A stretch of DNA of 64,000 nt, taken from positions 10,595 to 74,594 of the forward strand of contig JAEYQO010000058.1 of NCBI GenBank assembly GCA_023409975.1. The letters run 5' to 3'. The stretch is from Bacteroidota bacterium (lineage in GTDB: Bacteria > Bacteroidota > Bacteroidia > Chitinophagales > Chitinophagaceae). The notes under the pieces were generated by a model. It saw only the letters and a program-made list of their open reading frames with translations, searched no databases and had not been told where the DNA came from. The translations under genes were made by a program, and so were the position numbers. This document shows positions 9,201 through 15,967 of this stretch, piece after piece. The number at the start of each line of letters is the position of its first letter. Position 1 is the stretch's first letter.

Positions 9201-9995
9201 ATTGCAGGTGTTACTACAGAGCTCACAGATTCCATACAGTCAGTCACCTACGCTAATCTGGATTTAGCGGTCGCATATAGGAAGCTTGTGACACATATAA
9301 AGAATGACAGCCTTCATCAATATCGGGATAGCATAATTGCATGGCTTAATCAAACAGACGGTCTGGCAGCAGGATACGATCTCATCGGTGCCTGGTTGGG
9401 CAAAAAGCAGTACGCAAATGCCATTAGCATCCTCGCAGAGCTTCCTGGTGTATATTCAATGACGGCTGCTGATTCGATAGAGTACTTCGCATTTAAAACC
9501 ATTTTTGATGTACAATATGCACTCGACACCTCAGGAAGACACCATACTGAACTGACCGATCTGGAGCGTAGCACCGTGGTTGACGTATCTCAAAACAATC
9601 CTGCGAGCTGGATAGAGGATATAGCCCACACGAATACCAGTCCACATACACCCGCGGCCAATTGTTATTGGGTTTACGAAAGCCTGAGGAAGACTAAAGA
9701 ACCTGCCGAAAATGAAAAACCGGAGGGAGAAACATCACAGGTCGGAAATGTCATCGTATATCCAAACCCTGCCAGTCATCAGGTAACCTTCCGATACGGA
9801 CCTGTTCCTGAAACAAAAGACCTGAAACTCTCGATCACGAGCTCAACTGGAGTAACAATATTCCAGGCTCCTCTGCCATACCAGCAAGGAGAAATGAGCT
9901 GGAATACACGGTCCATTCCTCCAGGATACTATATCTATCATATAGTTGATGGCAAAAGAAAAGTTGCGACCGGCAGAGTCGTTATCGTGAAGTAG
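6207..9995 (+). CDS. Large secreted S8 (subtilisin-like) protease with beta-helix and T9SS sorting domain
   Basis: 1262 residues. Signal peptide ~1-30; propeptide-like region ~55-140; S8 peptidase domain ~140-410 with an intact triad: Asp167 (AVVDTEFD), His197 (LHGTKVSGV) and Ser347 (NTSIAAPQVAAVAG), plus oxyanion Asn282 (SAGNN). Residues ~470-860 look like a right-handed parallel beta-helix (repeated short NN.., G..., FxNN turns), then a largely helical region (~890-1160), then a T9SS type A domain (VIVYPNPASHQVTF ... to the end). It should be an extracellular serine endopeptidase; the helix may bind a surface or glycan (inference). The catalytic Asp motif is DTEF rather than the usual DTG, an unusual but not disabling variant. 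It sits between two related T9SS genes. Confidence 0.9.
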   Translation: MKKQLNKHQLVLTGLLLLLQLFPNSDARAQGNGFLTVQPSTENAMPNPTGATFTNDQTINNVFAQYGVISYRQRFPGAKTPRVANKYAIHATGNLDSLKASLETTEKFYEITLTAPGVPNCANPQPPVNDSIFANYVLPAWNLEMIGARCAWNITKGDSNIVIAVVDTEFDTTHEDLRGKIISVWDPAPTIPPFALHGTKVSGVITARSNNEVGIASVGHHLSVAGYKTTASGDTDIGDLIWAAFSDRRRIISVSMSYTQLDSFDAEEVTNEGTILVLSAGNNPSVTQHTDIAYVPGVITVSGIDSFGNVGTTNLSRNQWVDICAPSVHIATTDTGNRYVITGPNTSIAAPQVAAVAGLILSVNPCLTPPEVEHIIKSTAEPIWDAASFPGQLGSGRVYAYGAVLLAQTYRHHITSDTTWTGIVRCGADIVIDSGATLTIVDTVMMGCINRLEVLPGGKLVVDGGYITTLPYNREGMWQGIDAVGDPSKPQTPQFQGVVEIKNGAVVENARRAFRNYRKDDYHSGGGILLASNSTFRNNRKSLEFITYYNINYLGDTIGDRSRIVQCSFEVDSNYPGNAINYPFDCHASLWQVDGVRFEGCSFTNNGIGISKEVGSGIYTYRAGYQVVPYCPTPYGNYPCSGITRSYFEGFRTGIHASDALTDDLRAVNVEAADFVNNSIGVYVEGGVNISVTRSDFQLGDGKPIGNSCYDNIGINTAGVRQFNIKENSFNANSGQSNINIGVYTSNSVLGNGSGQTNTIYKNTFENLTKACWAANRNRTSFPQFGSPLLPAGLFYECNTFYNNEKAIFITASGISGSTGQGILGGRGNIFDQNIVDIENQGSHFYYSHDGGSTQPQIIGDITLTSGAVNCGSGLSSFGVVFDDPELFGELLSDLPDLRLRLANGLDYLSGAIDGGDIEALFDDFMSQTNHVQFLEDHSPYLSGSFLRMVAQEQVLREGELRSVLISNPDALRVPGYLESLLADHLIDQSQLEYIKEAIAGVTTELTDSIQSVTYANLDLAVAYRKLVTHIKNDSLHQYRDSIIAWLNQTDGLAAGYDLIGAWLGKKQYANAISILAELPGVYSMTAADSIEYFAFKTIFDVQYALDTSGRHHTELTDLERSTVVDVSQNNPASWIEDIAHTNTSPHTPAANCYWVYESLRKTKEPAENEKPEGETSQVGNVIVYPNPASHQVTFRYGPVPETKDLKLSITSSTGVTIFQAPLPYQQGEMSWNTRSIPPGYYIYHIVDGKRKVATGRVVIVK

Positions 9996-10026
9996 GGTCT
10001 ATTGGACAGGGCAACTATGGGTGACA

Positions 10027-10062
10027 GGGAGGCTGCCTCTAATCGAGACAGTCTCCCTTTTT
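10027..10062 (+). terminator. Intrinsic terminator downstream of the S8 protease gene
   Basis: GGGAGGCTG (10027-10035) pairs with CAGTCTCCC (10049-10057; one G-T pair), followed by five Ts. It lies 32 nt after the protease stop codon. Confidence 0.8.
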
Positions 10063-10226
10063 AACCGCCATTTAGCGAACAGCCACGGACTAGCCACGAC
10101 CATTTCGAAAGCGAGGGGCCCGTATGGGGTACAGGCAGCCCCAGGTCTGGATCTGAGTTGTGTTTCGGCCAGGTTCCTCGTCACTTATCACCTTATTAAT
10201 CCCCTACCTATTGATCCTGTACCTAC

Positions 10227-10269
10227 TTTTACCTATTGTGGAGTATAGCAACGATATATATCTTCATAC
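10227..10269 (+). promoter_or_regulatory. Promoter matching the one at 5278
   Basis: TTTTACCTATTG (10227-10238), a 19-bp gap and ATATCTTCATAC (10258-10269) reproduce the upstream blocks of the gene at 5334. The ATG at 10283 follows 13 bp after the second block, as at 5334. Confidence 0.7.
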
Positions 10270-10282
10270 AAAATTTGTGTTT

Positions 10283-11335
10283 ATGCGTTCATTATTCCAT
10301 AGATCATGCTTCATAGTAATTCTTCTTTTGGCCACCTCCTTGCTAGTTCCTGTAAGCCATTTTGCGCAGCATAAATACATACCTATTCCCGAAGATAGCG
10401 CAGTCTGGATCACAGTTGTGGAAGACTGGCATGAAAGCGATCCGTCTAATCCCCCACATACTTTTTACTATTCAGCAGGATTTACAGAAGGCAAAGACAC
10501 AGTAATTAACGGGATTCGTTACTTCTGCTACCATGGTGAGTGGGACAATTCGGCCATGCCTCCTCCGATCGGCGGAAATTCCGCCTACTACGGAGAATGG
10601 ATGGTACAGGATACGATTGCTAAAAAAGTTTGGACGGTTCGATACAAGGGAAATCCCTCAAAATTGGAACTGATCTACGATTTTTCTCTGAACATCGGAG
10701 ATACGATTACAGACCCTGATTTCTTTTTTTTTACAACCCATATATCCCCATACAGGGCCTGGGTTGAAGATATTGATAGCGTATTTTGGAACGATGGGAC
10801 CTGGCGCTACCGCTGGTTCATAAAGTCTGACTTGAATAGTCCGTGGGCTCCACCTGCGCAGGCTGTTCAAATTGAAGGCATGGGGTACACCACTGGTTTT
10901 TTGGAATTTCCCATGCTGGAAAGTATTGGATTGATAAGTTTGACATTTCGGTTGACCTGCTTCCGCCATAAAAATCAATGGTTATACCATGAGCCTAATC
11001 CCTGGAATTACGACTGCGATAGTATGCTGGCGCGGAATATGATCACTGATGTGAGAACAATTAGCAGCAGGAACGAACTGGAGGCACCGATGTTATATCC
11101 GAACCCTGTCAGGGCAGAAGGAAAAATCTGGCTGAACAGTTATGCAGGTAAGCCGGGAGAACAACTACAACTGGTGATTTTCAATGTCACAGGTCAAACC
11201 ATTGCCAGTCACAAGATCACACCAGGTTCACCCATCGATCTGCAGCGGTTCACTTTAACACCCGGACTATATCTATTCATTGTAAAGGATGAAAACTCCA
11301 GAGCAAGAGTTATTGATAAAATCCACATAAATTAA
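10283..11335 (+). CDS. Secreted protein with T9SS type A sorting domain, related to the gene at 5334
   Basis: About 350 residues from the ATG at 10283. I chose this start because it begins a clean signal peptide (MRSLFHRSCFIVILLLATSL) and sits at the same distance from the shared promoter blocks as the gene at 5334; an upstream in-frame ATG at 10160 would put the promoter inside the gene. A beta-rich central domain (~40-260) contains ELIYDFSLNIGDTI and IEGMG, matching the pattern in the 5334 product. The end is a T9SS domain (LYPNPVRAEGKIWL ... to the C-terminus). The function is not recognised; context suggests co-regulation with the protease operon. Confidence 0.83.
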   Translation: MRSLFHRSCFIVILLLATSLLVPVSHFAQHKYIPIPEDSAVWITVVEDWHESDPSNPPHTFYYSAGFTEGKDTVINGIRYFCYHGEWDNSAMPPPIGGNSAYYGEWMVQDTIAKKVWTVRYKGNPSKLELIYDFSLNIGDTITDPDFFFFTTHISPYRAWVEDIDSVFWNDGTWRYRWFIKSDLNSPWAPPAQAVQIEGMGYTTGFLEFPMLESIGLISLTFRLTCFRHKNQWLYHEPNPWNYDCDSMLARNMITDVRTISSRNELEAPMLYPNPVRAEGKIWLNSYAGKPGEQLQLVIFNVTGQTIASHKITPGSPIDLQRFTLTPGLYLFIVKDENSRARVIDKIHIN

Positions 11336-11447
11336 CATCCAGGTTAAACCCGAGAATAGCTACGTTTACTATTTAAAGGCCTGGCATCAAACTTAACTGC
11401 GGCCTTCCTTCCATGGTGGATTTCGATGATCTCACGACCCATAATCA

Positions 11448-11463
11448 GTATATTATAACATAC
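11448..11463. promoter_or_regulatory. Distal putative HipB operator (GTATATTATAACATAC)
   Basis: An imperfect palindrome with core RTTATAAY and arms GTAT/ATAC. Its centre is exactly 40 bp from the centre of the second palindrome at 11487-11504, about four helical turns. Confidence 0.55.
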
Positions 11464-11486
11464 TTTTTCCGCCAAAATGCCTATAT

Positions 11487-11504
11487 TGCCTATTATAACA
11501 GGCA
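11487..11504. promoter_or_regulatory. Proximal putative HipB operator (TGCCTATTATAACAGGCA)
   Basis: An 18-bp palindrome (16 of 18 positions symmetric) with the same RTTATAAY core, ending 3 nt before the hipB ATG. Binding here would block transcription or ribosome access. TATATTGC just upstream (11483-11490) could be the -7 element and overlaps the operator. Confidence 0.6.
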
Positions 11505-11507
11505 GGA

Positions 11508-11771
11508 ATGTTTGGCAATATCACAATAAAAGAAGTAAAAAAGCAGCTAGGCGCACTGGTTAGGCTACTCAGAAAACGCGAAAATCTTAGCCAGGAAGAA
11601 TTAGCGGAAAAGCTCGGATTGTCCAGGCTTACCATTCAGCAACTGGAAGCAGGAAAGAACCCTACAATAGAAACCGTTCTGAAAGTTTTGCAGCATTTTG
11701 ACCTGCTGGAAGACTTTAGCCGATACATAGACGGTCATTCTAATAACATTGATATGGATTCACTTTACTGA
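11508..11771 (+). CDS. hipB: HipB-like antitoxin, XRE-family DNA-binding protein
   Basis: 87 residues with an XRE/Cro helix-turn-helix at ~15-70 (RLLRKRENLSQEELAEKLGL ... TIQQLEAGKNPTIETVLKVL). In HipBA modules the small partner binds and inhibits the kinase toxin and represses the operon with it. The kinase gene begins 1 nt after this stop codon (11773), so the pair is translated together. Two palindromes with the core TTATAA lie immediately upstream and fit autoregulation. The ATG at 11508 follows AGGCAGGA. The antitoxin role is assigned from domain plus neighbour. Confidence 0.88.
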   Translation: MFGNITIKEVKKQLGALVRLLRKRENLSQEELAEKLGLSRLTIQQLEAGKNPTIETVLKVLQHFDLLEDFSRYIDGHSNNIDMDSLY

Positions 11772-11772
11772 T

Positions 11773-13041
11773 ATGTCAAAGAATAACTTAATAAACCTTT
11801 ATTGTTTCGACCAGGAGATTGGCAGACTCAGCTATGATGAAAACAGAAGTGCTTCCTTTTTCCAGTACAATCCGGCATTCCTGGAGCTGGGATTGTTTAC
11901 CAACCTGTTTCCGCTGATTATTAAGAGGATCAGGCAGACTCAGGTATTTGATAAATATAATAATGGTACCTTTCGGGGGCTGCCGCCGATGATTGCAGAC
12001 TCGTTGCCCGATCTTTTCGGCAACATAATCTTCAAAGCATGGATAGAAAGTACGAACCGCCAGTTCGAGAAAGTGTCTGTTCTGGAGCAACTGGCCTATG
12101 TAGGCAAAAGAGGTATGGGTGCGCTGGAGTATCTGCCGAGCAAGGAATTAGGTGCGACAGACTCCATTGATATATCTGAGATAACGGAAGTGGTAAGGCA
12201 GGTATTGAACAATAAAACAGGCACAAACGCATCTTCATTGGATCACGCCTCCCTGCTGAACATATTTAAGATAGGCACTTCAGCCGGCGGGATGAGACCT
12301 AAAATACTTATCTCGGAGCATGTTTCTACCGGTGAGATCATACCGGGAGATCTTGTAACCTCAGCAGACTATAATCACTACCTGATTAAACTGGATCTCG
12401 AACAGTCTACCTATAGTAGAGAAATGATTGAATATTCCTATTACCTGGCTGCCACAATGGCCGGTATAGTGATGATGCCGTCTAAAATGATCGAAGGGCG
12501 GCATTTTGCCACGGTAAGGTTCGACCGGCAGCAGGGTAAAAAAAGACATGCATTAACTGCTACGGGTATAGCCGGACTGGACTATAATGACCCGAAGGTA
12601 TCCAATTATGAACAGCTTTTCGATCTCGCTTTATTTTTGAAAGTGCCTCACCGGGATATGGAGCAGCTATTCCGGAGAATGGTGTTCAATTTGGTCTTTG
12701 CCAATCACGATGACCATTTAAAAAACCATGCGTTCATCTATGATGAAGAAGAGGACAGCTGGCAACTCGCCCCTGCTTACGATCTTACATATTCTCTCAA
12801 CCCTGAAATTAATTTCAAAACCAGATCCCGCGCTTTATCCGTTAATGGCAAACGAATAGCTATCACCATCGATGACCTGCTGATAATCGCAGATAATTAC
12901 ACAATTAAAAATCCAAAGAAAATCATATCGGAGGTGAACGACGTGAAAGATTCCTGGGTCGGCATTGCAAAAGAGCTGGCGATCCCAGAGCATATTATCA
13001 ACACCATGATCAAGAACTTTTGGGAGGTGCCCTTTCAATAG
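11773..13041 (+). CDS. hipA: HipA-like Ser/Thr kinase toxin
   Basis: 422 residues from ATG 11773; an in-frame ATG at 11749 overlaps hipB and is less likely. It has the HipA N-terminal domain (~8-120; KRGMGALEYLP) and kinase domain. Key residues are present: a Gly-rich loop with a Ser at 169-177 (TSAGGMRPK), ATP-binding Lys206 (YLIKLD), catalytic segment NHDDHLKNH (311-319, likely base Asp313) and metal-binding Asp337 in APAYDL. Nothing suggests inactivation. HipA of E. coli phosphorylates glutamyl-tRNA synthetase to trigger growth arrest; the target here is unknown. The length is typical of the family. Confidence 0.9.
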   Translation: MSKNNLINLYCFDQEIGRLSYDENRSASFFQYNPAFLELGLFTNLFPLIIKRIRQTQVFDKYNNGTFRGLPPMIADSLPDLFGNIIFKAWIESTNRQFEKVSVLEQLAYVGKRGMGALEYLPSKELGATDSIDISEITEVVRQVLNNKTGTNASSLDHASLLNIFKIGTSAGGMRPKILISEHVSTGEIIPGDLVTSADYNHYLIKLDLEQSTYSREMIEYSYYLAATMAGIVMMPSKMIEGRHFATVRFDRQQGKKRHALTATGIAGLDYNDPKVSNYEQLFDLALFLKVPHRDMEQLFRRMVFNLVFANHDDHLKNHAFIYDEEEDSWQLAPAYDLTYSLNPEINFKTRSRALSVNGKRIAITIDDLLIIADNYTIKNPKKIISEVNDVKDSWVGIAKELAIPEHIINTMIKNFWEVPFQ

Positions 13042-13111
13042 TTAAGCACCCATCACCCGGGCATCCCTTCGCTTTTCACCAGCCTGCAGCCAGCGACTAC
13101 CCACGATCCGC

Positions 13112-13119
13112 TATCTTTG
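13112..13119 (+). promoter_or_regulatory. Promoter -7 element TATCTTTG, very short leader
   Basis: An exact TAnnTTTG match that ends 6 bp before the ATG at 13126. Transcription from it would give a nearly leaderless mRNA. No -33 TTTG is obvious. Confidence 0.5.
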
Positions 13120-13125
13120 CACCAT

Positions 13126-14982
13126 ATGGGAAAAGTAGCCATCAACCTCGTCACAGGAAGTCTGCAGCAAAAGGAAACGATCGTGGGAATTGACCTCGGC
13201 ACTACCAACAGCCTTATCGCTATCGTACACCCTGACACCAAACAACCCATGGCACTCAAGGAGGTCGACGGTCTGACACTGGTACCCTCTATCATACACT
13301 TCGATGAGTATGGTAATCCGCTGGTTGGGGCTCTGGCCAAAGAGCGCCTTGTAAGCGCCCCGGAACGGACCATTTATTCTGTAAAACGCCTGATGGGTAA
13401 ATCCTATAATGACGTTCAGGACCATGCTGGCCTCTTCGCCTACCAGGTGATCGATGATGATACAGAATCTCTGGTAAAGATCAGGATCAATGACCGCTTC
13501 TACACCCCCATAGAACTTTCAGGCGAGATCCTCCGGGAGCTGAAACACCGTGCCGAACATATTCTCAAAACACCGGTGAACAAAGCGGTGATCACGGTGC
13601 CCGCCTACTTTAATGATGCGCAGCGCCAGGCAACCAGAGACGCTGGCAAACTGGCCGGGCTGGATGTACTGCGTATAGTCAACGAACCCACCGCCGCAAG
13701 CCTCGCGTATGGCCTGGGAGCTAAACCCGATGAGGAAAAAACCATAGCAGTGTACGATCTGGGAGGTGGCACCTTCGACGTATCCATCCTCCATATTACG
13801 AATGGGATCTTCGAAGTTCTGTCAACACATGGTGACACTTACCTCGGAGGAGACGATATGGACCGGGCACTCGTCGACTTCTGGCAGCAACAGCTTCAAC
13901 CGGAAGCTTCACAGCTCCAGGACAAAAGCTATATCCAGGAACTCCGCCTTCTGGCAGAAGCAGCAAAAAAGCATCTGTCATCCAACGATCATTTCGAAGG
14001 AAACATCGCAGACCGCAAGGTCAGTGTTAGCCGTCAGCAGTTTGATGAACTGATAGAACCCCTGGTCGCCCGCACGATCTCCAGTTGCCGCCAGGCCATG
14101 CAGGACGCCGGACTTCAACCCTCTGCGATCGACGCTGTAGTGATGGTGGGTGGGTCTACAAGAGTACCACTGGTGAAACAGAGAGTACAGGAGTTTTTCG
14201 GCCGCGAAGTATTCGACCAGCTCAATCCTGATGAGGTAGTAGCCCTCGGCGCTGCGGTTCAGGCAGATATTCTGGCTGGTAACAATACGGATATGTTGCT
14301 GCTGGATGTCACGCCGCTCTCACTTGGCATTGAAACCATGGGAGGGCTGATGGATGTATTGATTCCAAGAAATTCCAAAATCCCTAATAAGGCCAGCAGA
14401 CAGTACACCACGCAGAAGGACGGACAGTCCGGTATGCGGATATCGGTCTACCAGGGGGAGCGCGATCTGGTAAAGGACAACCGTAAGCTATCGGAGTTCA
14501 GCCTCACAGGCATCCCCGGTATGCCCGCAGGGCTGCCGAAAGTAGAAGTAAGTTTCCTGATAGATGCCGATGGCATTCTGAAAGTTAGCGCAACAGAACT
14601 CAGAAGCGGCGTCGCTCAGAGCATTGAGGTGAAGCCGCAGTATGGCCTTACTGACGAGGAGGTGGAATCCATGCTGATGGATTCGATCACACATGCAAAG
14701 GAAGATATTCAGACACGCGCACTGGTAGAGGCTACGGCGGAAGCAGAGCAGATGCTATCGACTACAGAACGATTCCTGGAAAAGCACCGCGACTACCTGG
14801 AAGATGAGGAGATCAGAGCCACATTGGGACAGATGGACCTTGTGCGAAACGCCATAGAGGCTAAGGATAAGGACAGGATACAGAAAGAGACCGAGCAGCT
14901 CAACGAAATCTCCCGGCCTTACGCCGAACGCGTCATGGATGCCGCACTGAAGGACGCTATGAAAGGAAAGAAAATTCTTTAG
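13126..14982 (+). CDS. hscA: Hsp70 family chaperone, HscA-like
   Basis: 618 residues from ATG 13126 (a TTG three codons earlier lies inside the promoter element). N-terminal ATPase domain with the Hsp70 signatures [26 protein letters not shown] and [14 protein letters not shown]; substrate-binding domain from ~385 ([16 protein letters not shown]); helical lid at the end. The short extension before the first signature ([10 protein letters not shown]) resembles HscA-type chaperones that deliver Fe-S clusters with IscU, so I favour HscA over DnaK, which is usually longer with an acidic tail. No iscU/hscB neighbours are present, so HscA is an inference from sequence alone. Confidence 0.85.
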   Translation: MGKVAINLVTGSLQQKETIVGIDLGTTNSLIAIVHPDTKQPMALKEVDGLTLVPSIIHFDEYGNPLVGALAKERLVSAPERTIYSVKRLMGKSYNDVQDHAGLFAYQVIDDDTESLVKIRINDRFYTPIELSGEILRELKHRAEHILKTPVNKAVITVPAYFNDAQRQATRDAGKLAGLDVLRIVNEPTAASLAYGLGAKPDEEKTIAVYDLGGGTFDVSILHITNGIFEVLSTHGDTYLGGDDMDRALVDFWQQQLQPEASQLQDKSYIQELRLLAEAAKKHLSSNDHFEGNIADRKVSVSRQQFDELIEPLVARTISSCRQAMQDAGLQPSAIDAVVMVGGSTRVPLVKQRVQEFFGREVFDQLNPDEVVALGAAVQADILAGNNTDMLLLDVTPLSLGIETMGGLMDVLIPRNSKIPNKASRQYTTQKDGQSGMRISVYQGERDLVKDNRKLSEFSLTGIPGMPAGLPKVEVSFLIDADGILKVSATELRSGVAQSIEVKPQYGLTDEEVESMLMDSITHAKEDIQTRALVEATAEAEQMLSTTERFLEKHRDYLEDEEIRATLGQMDLVRNAIEAKDKDRIQKETEQLNEISRPYAERVMDAALKDAMKGKKIL

Positions 14983-15240
14983 CAGGGCCAGACATCACCC
15001 GTCAGTCAGGGACAACAGAAGGGCAAAACAGATCATAAAAAAATCCGTGTGAACGGTAAACACGCGGTGGAGCGGCGGAGAAGACACGGCCGGGTAATAA
15101 CGATGGTATAAAGCTGGTATAAGACTCAACCAACTGAACCAGGACCCTGGATTGGCCAGCGAGCAGCTTTCATTTGTCATTAAGTCCGTTTATTTAAAGA
15201 CCTAGCTGACCCCTGCAACGTCTCTACACGTGGCATGCAC

Positions 15241-15261
15241 AACCATCAACCATCAACCATC
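15241..15261. repeat. Three tandem AACCATC units
   Basis: Three exact copies of AACCATC followed by AAC, ending directly at the stop codon of the regulator gene at 15264 (minus strand). Non-coding. Confidence 0.75.
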
Positions 15262-15263
15262 AA

Positions 15264-15896
15264 CTAAATAAACTTATTATCCTTCGCCATCTTGATAGCA
15301 TCCGCCTTGGAATGCACGTCAAGCTTGTGGTAGATGTTCTTGATATGGGACTTAACCGTTTCGAGATCAATAAAAAGCTCTTCTGCAATACGCTTCCTGC
15401 TCTTGCCGGTCGCGATCTGCTCCAGAATTTCCGTTTCCCTTCTCGTTAGTGGCGATTGCTCATTCCGTTTGAAGGAGGAGATCACCATCCTTGCGATATG
15501 GGCACTCATCGGACCGCCCCCCTCCATCACCTCATGAATAGCGCTGATGATCTTCTCCGGCGGAGTGTTCTTCGTCAGATAACCTGAAGCTCCATTTCCG
15601 AGTGCTCTGAATATCTGCTGCTCCTGTTCGTAAACGGTCAGCATGAGAATATAGGTTTCGGGAAGGAGCTTCTTTAGTTTGGGAATGGCATCCAAACCAT
15701 TCGTTCCAGGCATCTCGATATCCAGCAGGATCACATCCGGATCGTCCTGAACGATCTTCCGGGCTGCATCTTCAAAACTTCGGTAACTGCTGACTACCTG
15801 GTATCCTTCAGTGTTATCAATCAGGTAAGCAAAACCCTCGCGGATGGTTTCATCATCTTCTATGAGCGAGACGCGGATGTCGAGATTACGGGCCAT
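15264..15896 (-). CDS. NarL/FixJ-family response regulator
   Basis: 210 residues. The receiver domain has the acidic pair Asp14-Asp15, phospho-acceptor Asp59 (VILLDIEMPG) and Lys in GYLTKNT. The LuxR-type helix-turn-helix (~145-205) includes LTRRETEILEQIATGKS and ETVKSHIKNIYHKL. It lies 71 nt downstream of the propeller-type histidine kinase on the same strand and is presumably its partner. It is a DNA-binding transcription regulator; targets are unknown, though the beta-barrel receptor gene divergent from the kinase is a reasonable candidate. Confidence 0.92.
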   Translation of the reverse strand: MARNLDIRVSLIEDDETIREGFAYLIDNTEGYQVVSSYRSFEDAARKIVQDDPDVILLDIEMPGTNGLDAIPKLKKLLPETYILMLTVYEQEQQIFRALGNGASGYLTKNTPPEKIISAIHEVMEGGGPMSAHIARMVISSFKRNEQSPLTRRETEILEQIATGKSRKRIAEELFIDLETVKSHIKNIYHKLDVHSKADAIKMAKDNKFI

Positions 15897-15967
15897 GTCT
15901 GGTGTTTTGCTAAAGTTCCGAATGTTTTACGATTCGTCCATCACCCGTGAAGGGGTAGCTTTACCCC

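Noticed and set aside
9999..10248. Overlapping short open frames on both strands after the S8 protease
   Set aside because: They overlap a clear terminator and the promoter at 10227-10269, have no family resemblance and conflict with each other.
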